Shown: positions 9,086-20,040 of the stretch, one piece after another
How positions within the stretch are numbered: the stretch's first letter is position 1
Layout: every line of letters starts with the position of its first letter
Source: Symbiodinium natans
Lineage: Eukaryota > Sar > Dinophyceae > Suessiales > Symbiodiniaceae
Direction: 5' to 3'
DNA length: 64,000 nucleotides
Assembly (NCBI GenBank): GCA_905221605.1
Contig: CAJNDS010002492.1
Location: 188,001-252,000 of the forward strand
Program-made: the position numbers and the translations under genes
The notes under the pieces: model-generated
The model's input: only the letters and a program-made list of their open reading frames with translations
What the model was told of the DNA's origin: nothing
Databases searched by the model: none

Positions 9086-10100
9086 GAGCATTCGAATGCC
9101 GAGCCGGAGGCCATCAGGCTCTGCCAAATGGGGGGTTTACGAAAATAAGGGACCCCTATTATACCCCCCACCCCCCACCGAGGAGGATTCCCTTAAAATA
9201 AGGGCTCCAACAAGGTACCCCTAAACCCTAAACCCTAGACCCTAAACCCTAAACCCTAAACCCTAAACCCCAGACCCTAAACCCAAAATTGACATTTAAG
9301 GCCAACTTTGGACAGTCTGGGAGAGCGGAAGAGGGTGCCAGTTGAAGCTTCTACCTGGGACTCGATTTACCTAGACCCAAGAGTAACCTAGGAAAAGCAG
9401 GGTGCCCTTTTTGCTTTCAAGAGGGCTATAATTCCCTAAGAAAGGAAATCAGGGCCTGCTCCGGGTCCTAGTTTTACCTACAGTTTAGCGTATTACCTAC
9501 CCTGAATTCGTAGGTATAACTCCCATGAAACTGTAGGCAAAGAGTTTTCTCAGGAAACTCGAAACCCTAAACCCTGAACCCTTTTCTTTGAAAAACCTTG
9601 AACCCTAAACCCTAAACCCTAAACCCTAACCCCTAACCCCTAACCCCTAAACCCTACAGTAAACCCTAAACCCTTTTAGAAAATAATGGCCGACGGTGGA
9701 GAGATGTGAAAACGTGCTGGTAAAGAGTGGCATGGCGCGCTGGGCTGGGCCCGCAGGTCACACTCTGGTCCTGCAACTTGCCAAAACGGTCATTTTTAGG
9801 GTTTAGGGTTTAGGGTTTAGGGTCTAGGGTTTACGGTTTAGGGGATACGTAGCCGCAAACGAATAATAGAATGTATGGCATGTCATACTGTGCGACATGG
9901 TATGTTGGCTTAGCAGTTCACCATCACCATTGCATCAAGGACATGACCAAAGCCCCTAGGAAGGTTTGCTTAACAACACCCAAAAAAAACAAAACGATTC
10001 TTCCTTATAAGGGTAATAAAATGTGTTGTGTTCATTTGGGGCTCCAGTCTTATAGCATCACTTTCTGACGCTGAAAATCGCACTACACCCGAGTGCCATT
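9086..10100. other. Intergenic: introner remnants and telomere-like tracts
   Basis: An introner-like left end AAATGGGGGGTTTACG lies at 9128. CCCTAAA tracts lie at 9218-9285 and 9600-9675 and TTTAGGG at 9797-9843. A CTGGGAC-family inverted-repeat element lies at about 9465-9556 (TACCTACAGTTTAG and AAACTGTAGGCAAAG ends). The 65-codon plus ORF at 9871-10068 has no recognisable features. Confidence 0.5.
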
Positions 10101-10104
10101 CACA

Positions 10105-11400
10105 CCTAGCTGCTTTAGTCCGAGCCGCTACCTAAACCATGAGCAATCATCGAGCTTGCTTTTACAGAACCCTGAGCAAGCACCTGACTGTTGCTGCTGG
10201 AGAAGGGTCTGCAGTGGGATCGCCTCTGCCTTCCTGGGGCGTGTGCTAGGGTTCGGATTGCTAGGTATTCTTGTACAACGCGGCAGACTCGGCCGCCGCC
10301 GCTGCTGCTGGAGAATCATCTGCCGTGGGATCGCCTCTGGGGCGTGCGCTCGGGTTCGGGTTCCTTGACACTTATACAATGGTAGATGTTCTTGGCACTG
10401 TTCAGCTCGAACACACGCTGTGATGCACCGTGAACTCTGAGAGTTTCTTCGGGGTTTGGGGGGGGGGTGGGGTGGCTGGGCGTTTCTTGTTCACAGCAAT
10501 GCTTGAGTGCTCTCCAGTCTGGACACCTTGTGTCGCATCACTAGGCGGAAGCTCTCCAGAGGCACTGAGCTGCTGGACAACTATGGCATGTCTCGCCGAG
10601 TCTCTTTTTGAGACCTTCCCTGTTTCTGTGCGGACCCACTGTGCCTCCAATCTCCAGCTCCCCTTGAGCCTAAACCTGTAGCAGTAGCATACACTGTAGC
10701 AACAGCAACGCTTAAACCAGGCCAAGGCGTCCACACGAACAGTTGTTGGCTTGTGACTCCGATCGGCGTGAGCCTACCAGACTATGCACCCTGCAGATCT
10801 GGGACCTTCCGTGCCCAGGTCTTCACAATGCCCCAGCTGACCAATTTTGTCAGCATGGCTGTGGCTGGCGTTAGGCGGGAGGGACTAAAAGGCCTGTAGC
10901 CCAAGATGCCAAGGAGGCTTCCACGGATGGTCTTGCTGAAAAAGCCGAGCATCACTTGGAAGGGTTTCAAGACTTTGAGTGGGGTTTTTGGGGATCTCTG
11001 CAAGTAAAGCTGACATTCGGAAGCCTCCTACACGACACTCTTCGCCATGGGCGCCCTTTTGATTGCCCTGTAGCGCGCTCCCCTAACACAGCCCAGTGGG
11101 GTCACAGTGAAAATACAAAAGCCATGCTACTTCAGAACCCAAACCTGCCATCATGTATCATCATGTATTTAGGTCAGTTCTGAGGCATGTTGTGGGGTAT
11201 AGGGGAGGTTGCCCTTAAACATGACAGGTTTCTGGGATTTCAAGGTGGATGTGTCACGAGGACCTAATTTCCAAAACGGGCAGTTCTTCCGCACGCCCCG
11301 GAGGGGCAAATGGAAGTTTTTTTAATTATGGGAAGCCGCAGCAGCACTTCGGGCTTCCCAGTGTACATGCAAGGCAGAAACCAAACTCCATGACTTGAAC
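10105..11400. repeat. Segmental duplication, downstream flank of chitinase copy A
   Basis: This flank recurs beside copy B (13440-14300) and, more diverged, at 21806-23270. Landmarks include TGGGATCGCCTCTG, TGGACAACTATGGCATGTCT and GGCGTTAGGCGGGAGGGACT. Copy A also holds an internal tandem repeat of about 115 bp (10190-10360). A short plus ORF within it is described separately. Confidence 0.8.
10828..10899 (+). CDS. Short conserved plus-strand ORF end, copy A
   Basis: A 23-residue frame starting MPQLTNFVSMAVAGVRREGL and ending in TAG. It is repeated at 13751-13822 and, with one extra codon, at 22488-22562. It may be the last exon of a gene convergent with the chitinase-like gene, because the frame remains open upstream in all copies (AQVFTMPQ or similar). 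The minus strand also carries an open frame here (GSLLGILGYRPFSPSRL). I recognise neither. The three-base, frame-preserving length difference in the third copy favours the plus frame. Confidence 0.35.
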   Translation: MPQLTNFVSMAVAGVRREGLKGL

Positions 11401-11420
11401 CGGGCTGAGTCAGTGCTGAA

Positions 11421-13058
11421 TCACATCAGACCCATCGCTTTGAGCACCTTGTCGAAGTTTTGCGCCCGCTCTGTGGCGGCGTGCAGCTCCCCTGTGCCGC
11501 AGTTAGGCGGATTGTGGCAGCCGCGGTTGACGATGCCGGACGCCCCATTGATGAACGACCGGTCACCCTGCTGCATGCCGTTGTCCACCCACTTCTTGAG
11601 CTCGGCGATGTAGTCCCAGCCGCCCGAGGTGTACGGCTGCACGGCGTTCAGCCAGTAGAACATGCCCGCGACCCATTTCAGCTCCCCAGGGCTGCTAGGA
11701 TCGCAAATGGAGTTCGGGTTCTTGCAAAAATCGATCTGCGGATAAATCGAGGACCTTCCCTCATCCGCTGCCCTCTTGCCCATAAAGAAGTTCAGCTTGC
11801 CAAAGTTGCAGGTTCCGGTCGTCTGGATGACGCCTCGGCCCCACCAGCAGCAGCCCTCCACGTCCTCGCGCCCCTCCGGTTGGCCAAACAAGGGCGCATC
11901 GGAGTTTGGGCAAGCGCCGTCGACGCAGCCGTCGCCTGCGAACGTCCACCCCCCTGTTTTGATGCCCTGGTAATCCTTGCAGCTGCCACCTCCATTCACG
12001 TACTCAAAGTACTCGTCCAGGGGGACGTCGTCCGCAAAGGGAGCGACATGGCCATATCCGTCTTCTGGTGCACACCATGGAGCACTGTAGTCCCACCTGG
12101 GAGCCTTCGGCACTTTGGACCTCGGAGCACAGAAGAGCTTGGCAGGAGCACCGTACCACCCGGCCTGCGTGAAGGCCCGCATCTCCATGTTGGGGTCGAC
12201 GTCACAGGCCATCTTCCCGCCAGCCAGGGCGTCCTCCTCGGGCGAGCAGCTGTAATCCTGGTACGACTGGTGCAGCTGTCCACACGCCGATGCCGATGAG
12301 TAAACCGAGCCTCCCGCCTCCTGAACTACGGCCTTGTCACTCCAGTTGTTCTCATCGCAGGCATTGTACTGAATGGTCTCCTGCATGCACTGTGCCAAGA
12401 AAGCCGCCACATTCACCAAGCCATACAGGTGGTTCGTGTCGCCCAGCCACAGCTTCAGGCTCCCCACACCACTTGTAGCCATCAAGCGCACCGCCTGGAT
12501 CATGTCTGGCCACGTGTAGATGTCGGAAGGCAGCCACCCATTGCCGGTGTCGTACATGAACACCCCATCCGAGTTGGAGCTCTCCAGCACCTGAATCGAC
12601 CGTGCCAGCGTGGAGGACGGAGTGGACAAGGTGACCGTGGTACCTGCCCTGGTGGTGGTGGACGGGGTGGTCCTGGCCGTGGTGGTTGTGGTGGTTGTGG
12701 TGGTGGTAGCCGCCACAGTGGTGCTGCGCATGGTCGTCGTGGGAGGCACTGTGGGTGCAGCTGTGGTTCGTTGACTGCAGACACAGGGACCGTTTCCACC
12801 ACAAGGCCACTGGCCGACTTCCAAGTAGCTGCAAGTTTGAGCGCAGATCTCATCCGTAGCACCTAGCTCAGTAGTGGAAGCTACGCAGGAGCCGAAGGTG
12901 CTCTCAGTAGACAAAGTCTTGTTGAAGCTTCCGTGAAGCTGTAGCCAGGCAGTGCCAGAGGAGCAAACCCCGCCGCGACAGCCTGACGAGGCACCCTGCT
13001 GCAGCAGCGTGGCGAATATGAGCGCTGCAGCTGCCATGATGGTTTGGGGGCTGGGCAT
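11421..13058 (-). CDS. Secreted GH19 chitinase-like protein, copy A
   Basis: Intronless 545-residue ORF. Residues 1-24 form a signal peptide (hydrophobic AAAALIFATLLQQGASS). Residues ~57-97 form a Cys-rich module with GATDEICAQTC and GQWPCGGNGPCVC, possibly carbohydrate-binding. A Thr-rich, probably O-glycosylated linker follows (~98-150). From ~155 onward is a GH19 domain: NVAAFLAQCMQETI matches the AAFLAQ..HET catalytic Glu region, and CCWWGRGVIQTTGTCNFG matches the family's YYGRGPIQL..NYNYG strand. GH19 enzymes hydrolyse beta-1,4-linked N-acetylglucosamine polymers. The Met-for-His change in the QET motif may alter activity. The start is supported by the signal peptide and by a spliced-leader remnant 11 nt upstream. 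Copy B differs at seven residues. Confidence 0.85.
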   Translation of the reverse strand: MPSPQTIMAAAALIFATLLQQGASSGCRGGVCSSGTAWLQLHGSFNKTLSTESTFGSCVASTTELGATDEICAQTCSYLEVGQWPCGGNGPCVCSQRTTAAPTVPPTTTMRSTTVAATTTTTTTTTTARTTPSTTTRAGTTVTLSTPSSTLARSIQVLESSNSDGVFMYDTGNGWLPSDIYTWPDMIQAVRLMATSGVGSLKLWLGDTNHLYGLVNVAAFLAQCMQETIQYNACDENNWSDKAVVQEAGGSVYSSASACGQLHQSYQDYSCSPEEDALAGGKMACDVDPNMEMRAFTQAGWYGAPAKLFCAPRSKVPKAPRWDYSAPWCAPEDGYGHVAPFADDVPLDEYFEYVNGGGSCKDYQGIKTGGWTFAGDGCVDGACPNSDAPLFGQPEGREDVEGCCWWGRGVIQTTGTCNFGKLNFFMGKRAADEGRSSIYPQIDFCKNPNSICDPSSPGELKWVAGMFYWLNAVQPYTSGGWDYIAELKKWVDNGMQQGDRSFINGASGIVNRGCHNPPNCGTGELHAATERAQNFDKVLKAMGLM

Positions 13059-13068
13059 CAGAGAGCTT

Positions 13069-13086
13069 CTCGAGCCAAAAAAGCTC
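13069..13086 (-). other. Spliced-leader remnant upstream of copy A
   Basis: On the minus strand GAGCTTTTTTGGCTCGAG matches the last 18 nt of the dinoflagellate spliced leader (TAGCCATTTTGGCTCAAG) at 14 positions. It sits between the gene start and GCCCTGA-type repeats. Confidence 0.5.
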
Positions 13087-14300
13087 AGGGCTTAGGGCTC
13101 AGGGCTTCCTCTACTATGAGTACATCCATGTGCCTCTGATCGCCTTCATCTCCCGCAGTACGCCGGACAAACTACTCAGCAACAGGGCTAGGCTGGTGTG
13201 CAACGAAGTATACGAACTGTCCGCTCAATCTCAACGGCGAGACGCATGGAAGATAGGCCTTTATACTAGGGAAAATGGCTTTCCTAGTCGGAGGGTAGTC
13301 CTGCTTGCTTAGGGGAACTGGATCCTGTCCCTTCCTAATTAGGGTACTGTTGCGAAAGCTGCCCTAAGCTTCCCTCCATGAGGCCTGACATGATGTCGCC
13401 CCCACCCCGAGACACTAACACCCAACTCACTGCTCTAGCCCGAGCCCCTGCAGAACCCTGAGCAAGCACCTGACTGCTGCTGCTGCTGGAGAAGGGTCTG
13501 CAGTGGGATCGCCTCTGCCTTCCTGGGCGTGTGCTAGGGTTCGGATTGCTTGGTACCTGTACAACGCGGCAGACGTTCGCTGGGCGGCCTTTTTTCGCAG
13601 CAAGGCTTGCTGGACAACTATGGCAAACTATGGCATGTCTGGCCAAATCTCTTTTGAGACCTTCTGCGGGAACAAGCGGACCCCCTTGAGTCTCCAACGG
13701 CGCGAGCCCAACCCTGCAGATCTGGGACCTTCCGTGCCCAGGTCTTCACAATGCCCCAGCTGACCAATTTTGTCAGCATGGCTGTGGCTGGCGTTAGGCG
13801 GGAGGGACTAAAAGGCCTGTAGCCCAAAATGCCAAGGAGGCTTCCACCGATGGTCTTGCTGAAAAAGCCGAGCACCACTTGGAAGGGTTTCAAGACTTTG
13901 AGTGGGGTTTTTGGGGATCTCTGCAAGTAAAGCTGACATTCGGAAGCCTCCTACACGACACTCTTCGCCATGGGCGCCCTTTTGATTGCCCTGTAGCGCG
14001 CTCCCCTAACACAGCCCAGAGGGGTCACAGTGAAAATACAAAAGCCATGCTACTTCAGAACCCAAACCTGCCATCGCGTATCATCATGTATTGAAGTCAG
14101 TTCTGAGGCATGTTATGGGGTATAGGGGAGGTTCCCGTTAAACATGACAGGTTTCTGGGCTCTCAAGGTGAATGTGTCACGAGGACTTAATTTCCAAAAC
14201 GGGCAGTTCTTCCGCACGCCCCGGAGGGGCAAATGGAAGCTTTTTAATTATGGGAAGCCGCAGCAGCACTTCAAACTCCATGAGCCGAGCTGAGTCAGTG
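13087..14300. repeat. Intergenic flank between chitinase copies; duplicated
   Basis: 13087-13310 is the 5' flank of copy A and shares CATCCATGTGCCTCTGATCG with the flank of copy B (about 16160). From about 13440 the 3' flank of copy B repeats the sequence seen at 10105-11400. Relative to A, copy B lacks about 33 bp near 14270. The conserved short plus ORF recurs at 13751-13822. Nothing else recognisable. Confidence 0.7.
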
Positions 14301-14305
14301 CTGAA

Positions 14306-15943
14306 TCACATCAGACCCATCGCTTTGAGCACCTTGTCGAAGTTTTGCGCCCGCTCTGTGGCGGCGTGCAGCTCCCCTGTGCCGCAGTTGGGCGGATTGT
14401 GGCAGCCGCGGTTGACGATGCCGGACGCCCCATTGATGAACGACCGGTCACCCTGCTGCATGCCGTTGTCCACCCACTTCTTGAGCTCGGCGATGTAGTC
14501 CCAGCCGCCCGAGGTGTACGGCTGCACGGCGTTCAGCCAGTAGAACATGCCCGCGACCCATTTCAGCTCCCCAGGGCTGCTAGGATCGCAAATGGAGTTC
14601 GGGTTCTTGCAAAAATCGATCTGCGGATAAATCGAGGACCTTCCCTCATCCGCTGCCCTCTTGCCCATAAAGAAGTTCAGCTTGCCAAAGTTGCAGGTTC
14701 CGGTCGTCTGGATGACGCCTCGGCCCCACCAGCAGCAGCCCTCCACGTCCTCGCGCCCCTCCGGTTGGCCAAACAAGGGCGCATCGGAGTTTGGGCAAGC
14801 GCCGTCGACGCAGCCGTCGCCTGCGAACGTCCACCCCCCTGTTTTGATGCCCTGGTAATCCTTGCAGCTGCCACCTCCATTCACGTACTCAAAGTACTCG
14901 TCCAGGGGGACGTCGTCCGCAAAGGGAGGGACATGGCCATAGCCGTCTTCGGGTGCACACCATGGAGCACTGTAGTCCCACCTGGGAGCCTTCGGCACTT
15001 TGGACCTCGGAGCACAGAAGAGCTTGGCGGGAGCACCGTACCACCCGGCCTGCGTGAAGGCCCGCATCTCCATGTTGGGGTCGACGTCACAGGCCATCTT
15101 CCCGCCAGCCAGGGCGTCCTCCTCGGGCGAGCAGCTGTAATCCTGGTACGACTGGTGGAGCTGTCCACACGCCGATGCCGATGAGTAAACCGAGCCTCCC
15201 GCCTCCTGAACTACGGCCTTGTCACTCCAGTTGTTCTCATCGCAGGCATTGTACTGAATGGTCTCCTGCATGCACTGTGCCAAGAAAGCCGCCACATTCA
15301 CCAAGCCATACAGGTGGTTCGTGTCGCCCAGCCACAGCTTCAGGCTCCCCACACCACTTGTAGCCATCAAGCGCACCGCCTGGATCATGTCTGGCCACGT
15401 GTAGATGTCGGAAGGCAGCCACCCATTGCCGGTGTCGTACATGAACACCCCATCCGAGTTGGAGCTCTCCAGCACCTGAATCGACCGTGCCAGCGTGGAG
15501 GACGGAGTGGACAAGGTGACCGTGGTACCTGCCCTGGTGGTGGTGGACGGGGTGGTCCTGGCCGTGGTGGTTGTGGTGGTTGTGGTGGTGGTAGCCGCCA
15601 CAGTGGTGCTGCGCATGGTCGTCGTGGGAGCCACTGTGGGTGCAGCCGTGGTTCCTTGACTGCAGACGCAGGGACCGTTTCCACCACAAGGCCACTGGCC
15701 GACTTCCAAGTAGCTGCAGGTTTGAGCGCAGATCTCATCCGTAGCACCTAGCTCAGTGGTGGAAGCTACGCAGGAGCCGAAGCTGCTCTCAGTAGACAAA
15801 GTCTTGTTGAAGCTTCCGTGAAGCTGTAGCCAGGCGGTGCCAGAGGAGCAAACCCCGCCGCGACAGCCTGACGAGGCGCCCTGCTGCAGCAGAGTGGCGA
15901 ACATGAGCACTGCAGCTGCCATGATGCTTTGGGGGCTGGGCAT
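14306..15943 (-). CDS. Secreted GH19 chitinase-like protein, copy B
   Basis: 545-residue intronless ORF, a tandem duplicate of the gene at 11421-13058, offset by 2885 bp. It has the same architecture: signal peptide, Cys-rich module, Thr-rich linker, GH19 domain. I count seven amino-acid differences (three in the signal peptide, one after LSTES, two around the Cys-module/linker border, one in the catalytic domain near YGHVPPF). The low divergence means recent duplication or gene conversion. The same QET in place of HET is present, so the substitution predates duplication. A spliced-leader remnant lies 11 nt upstream of the ATG. Both copies probably give secreted cell-wall- or food-directed hydrolases; activity is inferred from family membership only. 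Confidence 0.85.
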   Translation of the reverse strand: MPSPQSIMAAAVLMFATLLQQGASSGCRGGVCSSGTAWLQLHGSFNKTLSTESSFGSCVASTTELGATDEICAQTCSYLEVGQWPCGGNGPCVCSQGTTAAPTVAPTTTMRSTTVAATTTTTTTTTTARTTPSTTTRAGTTVTLSTPSSTLARSIQVLESSNSDGVFMYDTGNGWLPSDIYTWPDMIQAVRLMATSGVGSLKLWLGDTNHLYGLVNVAAFLAQCMQETIQYNACDENNWSDKAVVQEAGGSVYSSASACGQLHQSYQDYSCSPEEDALAGGKMACDVDPNMEMRAFTQAGWYGAPAKLFCAPRSKVPKAPRWDYSAPWCAPEDGYGHVPPFADDVPLDEYFEYVNGGGSCKDYQGIKTGGWTFAGDGCVDGACPNSDAPLFGQPEGREDVEGCCWWGRGVIQTTGTCNFGKLNFFMGKRAADEGRSSIYPQIDFCKNPNSICDPSSPGELKWVAGMFYWLNAVQPYTSGGWDYIAELKKWVDNGMQQGDRSFINGASGIVNRGCHNPPNCGTGELHAATERAQNFDKVLKAMGLM

Positions 15944-15953
15944 CAGAGAGCTT

Positions 15954-15971
15954 CTTGAGCCAAAAAAGCTC
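15954..15971 (-). other. Spliced-leader remnant upstream of copy B
   Basis: On the minus strand GAGCTTTTTTGGCTCAAG matches the 3' 18 nt of the dinoflagellate spliced leader at 15 positions, with the last 12 (TTTTGGCTCAAG) perfect. The remnant is bracketed by GAGCTT and AAGCTC, giving a small inverted repeat. Confidence 0.65.
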
Positions 15972-16299
15972 AGGGCTTAGGGCTCAGGGCTTCCCAGTGC
16001 CTTGCAACCCTGAGGCCTGAGCCATGCTTCGATTCCCACCAGCCCGCTCCCTGGGTCCAGCTGGTCAGCTGGGTCCGGCACCCGACTCTTCGAAGTTGGC
16101 GTCCTTAGACCATGCTGGCAGGCATCGGTCCGAGTCTGCGTCCATCATGACTGCATCCATGTGCCTCTGATCGCCTTCATCTCCCCTGTCAGCCACTGGG
16201 GCTTACAGCCTTTACAGCAGAGGTACTTCTTCGCTAGGCTGGTGTGCTGCGAACTATTCGCCCAACCTCAACGCGCACATTCGTGCTGTCTGTTGGTAA

Positions 16300-17270
16300 C
16301 CCTAACCCCTAAACCCTAAACCCTAAACCCTAAACCCTAAACCCTAAGCCGGGACTGTCCAAAGAAGCTGAGGGCAGCACCCAGGCGTTGTCCCCCACTC
16401 CGGCTATGGGAGCTGGACCATGGCTTACTACGGGTACTTTGGCACAAGCTGCCCTAAGCTTCCCTGAACTGCTTACCATGAGGTCCGACATGATGAACAC
16501 CTATTAGAGTTTAGGGTTTAGGGTTTAGGGTTTAGGGTTTAGGGTTTAGGGTTTAGGGGACCTACATAGGGCGGCCAGCCGCTAGCAAAGCTTGGCTTGC
16601 CCGCCCAAGCTTGAAGAAGGCATTTTCTTGAGCCAGCCGGGGAGAAGTTCAGAGCTTGGGGCCTCAAGGCTATGATTCCTTGGCTTTCTGAACTATGCTG
16701 AACCGAAACTGCCAGCATCATGAATCATGCTGCCAAGCTGCTAGGTGTCCGCTGACTCATCTAGGTGTCCGCTGAGTCACCACACGTTGAGGCATGAGGC
16801 ATGACATGCCAGGACGTAGACTAGCCCGTGCTGCATGTTCCATTTGCAGCTTGCAAAGTACCGCTTTGCAAGCCGACTATGCAAGCCCGGTACACCCGTC
16901 TCTACACTCGCTGCCCCAAACAAGACCCACACCCTGGAACCCTAAACCCTAAACCCTAAACCCTAAACCCTAAACCCTAAACCCTAAACCCCACCACGAC
17001 ACTCAGCTGTCTTTGGTAGCTCGTAAGGCTCTGGTCAGCAGAGTCGGCCCCTCGCTGAGGAACTCTGCAGATGGCGGCTGCCCAGGCTGTGGGGTATCCC
17101 AAGATATCTCAAGCAATGAATTTGAAGGCTTCGGGCTTCGGGCTTCGGGGCGTTGCGGCTTACGGGTCGTGTCCACCACGTGGCTGGAATGTTTTAAATT
17201 TGTGACACTTCCACAAGTGACCATGACGACGGTACTTTAATCTAGCGCTCGGGCGCCGCTGCTGAAGGGG
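16300..17270. repeat. Segmental duplication copy 2 with three telomere-like tracts
   Basis: Partner of 8205-9085. CCCTAAA/TTTAGGG tracts at 16300-16346, 16508-16558 and 16939-16993 are embedded. The last two have no counterpart at the equivalent points of copy 1. A small direct repeat CTAGGTGTCCGCTGA occurs twice near 16740-16775. Confidence 0.75.
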
Positions 17271-18560
17271 AGGCAGGTAAGCTGGCACCGAGAATCCCCT
17301 AAGCCCTAAACCCTACACCCTAACCCCGAAAGGCACTTCTTGTGGGCACGCGTGCTCCTAAACCCGAAAGGCACTTCTTGTGGGCACGCGTGCTGAACGG
17401 GGGGTCGGCATTACTTGACACACCTCTGACGGCTCTGGGCAGCTGCGGTCTCGGCGAGTCTCCGAAGCCTTCGCAGCTTCAGAGACCCCCAGTGACTATG
17501 CTCCCCTTAGAACCTTAATAAAAAATAATATCTTTAATACTCTCTTGGGTTTTATATAAACAAAAACACGAATTAATTCTCAAGGGGGATATCGGTGAAG
17601 GTAGCCGACTGCTTGGTCTGATCCTACTTGTGAACCCACCTTGCGCGAGGCGTCTATCCAATTCAGAGCCCCAAGACCCCTGTAAAGCCCTAAAACCTAT
17701 ACGCCCTGACCCTAAATTCCCAACCCGAAACCCAAAAAAACACCCCTACAAGCCCAACAAGCCCTAAACCCTAAACCCTAAAACCCCTACAAAGCCTGGA
17801 ACTCCTTAGCCTTGAACCCCCCAAAAACCTTGAGAAGACCCATCTCAATGCGGCTTCCTCAGCCCCAAGGTTGGCGGGCCTGGCGAAGGGTTTAGGGTTT
17901 AGGGTTTAGGGTTTAGGGAGTCTAGATAGATTATAGGGTTTAATCTAGGTGTAAGGTTTAGGCTCTTTGGTTCTTGTTGGTGGTTTCGCGTGAAATTCAG
18001 GTTCAAGGTTCAGGGCGTCGTGGGCATGTGGGTATTTCTCTAAATTAGGGTCCCTTTTGGAAGGGGCCTTCATTTAGGAACCTACCCATGTGAACATTTG
18101 TTGAACGTGGTATTCAGACTTCACGGTCTTTGGGGGGGGGGGGGGGGGGGTGTGACCCCAGAACCAAAGAAGGTAAAGGGTACCACTAGAGACGTTTGGG
18201 GTTGAGGGCTTAGGCCATGTTGAGGGGACCCTGTGCTTCAAGGTGCAGGAAGGATTTCTGACCGAAGGCCTTAGTTAGGACACCCTAAACCCTAAACCCT
18301 AAACCCTAAACCCTAAACCCTAAACCCAGGTAATGCCGAGAAGGCGGCCATCATGGCCCGCTGCTGTGCCAAAGGCACCCCAAACCTGCAATGTTTAGGT
18401 TTCAGGGTTTAGGGTTTAGGGTTCAGGGTTTAGGGTTTAGGGTTGAAAATGTACCTCCCCCCCCCCCCCCCCCTCTTCGTTAAGCATGTTGGGCCCAATT
18501 TTTCGTGTGATGCAACCAACGACATGTCAAGGTGTTCATCGCCCTTGGGAATGGGCCTAT
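17271..18560. other. Intergenic: telomere-like and homopolymer tracts
   Basis: Contains a direct repeat around 17325-17395 (AAAGGCACTTCTTGTGGGCA twice), CCCTAAA/TTTAGGG runs at 17760-17780, 17888-17918, 18282-18330 and 18390-18445, a G21 tract at 18132-18152 and a C17 tract at 18457-18473. No gene supported. Confidence 0.7.
18031..18086. mobile_element. Short inverted-repeat element with CATGTG duplication
   Basis: A 56-bp element with ends GGTATTTCTCTAAATTAGG and, reversed, GGTAGGTTCCTAAATG. The hexamer CATGTG flanks it on both sides (18025-18030, 18087-18092). Same family as 22210-22279. Confidence 0.6.
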
Positions 18561-19926
18561 AGATCTCATTGTATAGTTTACCGAACGTTCAGATTGGACT
18601 TTCCTGACCATGAAAACGTGTACAACGTAAACAGGAGCTACAAATGAGATCCCCGGAGAAACTTGCGGCAGTTTCGCTTTGCTTCACGAGCACAAAACCT
18701 ACAACTCCAGGAGAAAGCCTCTGGAGTAGGATCACTCGTGTAATATCTGGGTAGGAATAAGTACTAATAGTATCTATCCCCTTATGGTCTCTATATAATT
18801 GCACTATAAAAAAACGTTCTAATTATTAAGGCGCCTATAGTAGGGTTTAGGTTTTGTTGCTGGAAGGGGTGGAAGGGGTTTAGGAATTCGCTTGCGGGAG
18901 AAGCCAGCAGCTGCAGGAGGAGGGCCTCGGACCAAAACAGACAACAACGAGCAAAGCAAATAGAAACAACGGGGCAATGCAGGCGCCTCCTACTGGCTGA
19001 GAAGCCTAAGCCCTCCACGCACGGACTGAACCCCTGCAAATGCTTCTTTAGAACTTGAGATGTTCGCCAAAAAATAAACGAAGACCATAGTAGATAAAGT
19101 ACCGTTGTTTCGGGTCGCTGAACAGCTACCACTCCATAGGAACCCCATCGCTTTGGCGTCCGGACGCGGCCGGTGGTGGTCCCCACGCGCGCGGCATGCC
19201 TGGGAGTGTCTTCGATCTATATGGTATCACGAGATGTTTATGAGTAGACTGGGTTTAGGGTCCCTGAGCCCTAAGTCCATAACCCTAAACCCTAAACCCT
19301 ACAGGTTTTTTGGCCTCCCGCCTGGCTGATCGGGGTGCATGTCAGTAGGGAAGTCTCCGCTAGGGCCGCTAGGGTTTAGGTTTAGGGTTTCGGGTTTGGG
19401 GTTAGGGTTTAGGGTTCACCTGGGAAACCCAAATCAGATCACACAGAAAGCAACCAAACCTAACGCCACCAGTATGGAGGGTTGACAATTGCTTTAATCA
19501 GGAAGATGTGGTTGGACATGCGCCTTCAGTTAAGGAGAACGTGCGTGGCTGCGATTTAGCCTTGTTTTGCCGCCCTAAATCCAAAATCCTAACTCCTAAG
19601 CCCTGAACCCTAACCAAAAACCCTAAACCCCAAGCCACTACGAAGACTCCTCTGAGGTGGTCACAGGAGAAACGGACAGCAGAAGCCGCGCAAAAAAAAG
19701 AGGAAGCTTTCCAAATTTCTGGGACCAGTGGAGTTGGTTTGTTTGTTGGCGTTGGGCGTGTGGTGGTCATGGGAAGCCTGTTTGTTTGCATGTTTTGGCT
19801 TCGTGGTATTCTGTTTTCCCCACCCTCGGTGTGGGGTTGTTAGATTTTCAACTCAACTCTTCTTCTCGCCCGGAACTCTGTTCGCCCGGAAATCTTCTCC
19901 TCGCCTGGTCTACTCCGCCCATCCCA
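18561..19926. other. Intergenic or unresolved exons
   Basis: An introner-like element of the ATAGGGGTC family ends near 18845 (AATTATTAAGGCGCCTATAG). A 131-codon minus frame (18791-19186), with LLASPASEFLNPFHPFQQQ, and a competing plus frame make coding status uncertain. Telomere-like tracts lie at 19280-19300 and 19370-19415. An open plus frame (19657-20058) runs into the minisatellite below. Confidence 0.35.
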
Positions 19927-20040
19927 GGAGTGAGTGTCCCTCGAGTAGTGTCTCCGTGGAGTGCCCAGCCCCACAGTGTCCCTGGAGTGCCCAACACCCA
20001 GAGTGCCCTTGGAGTGCCCAGCCCCAGAGTATCTCTGTCA
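19927..20040. repeat. GTGCCCAGCCCC minisatellite
   Basis: Four degenerate units of about 26-28 bp containing TGGAGTGCCCAGCCCCAGAG. Confidence 0.75.

Noticed and set aside
11460-12299. Long plus-strand ORFs opposite the GH19 genes (also 14345-15184, 23160-24116)
   Set aside because: They are antisense shadows of GC-rich coding sequence; the minus frames carry signal peptides and recognisable domains.
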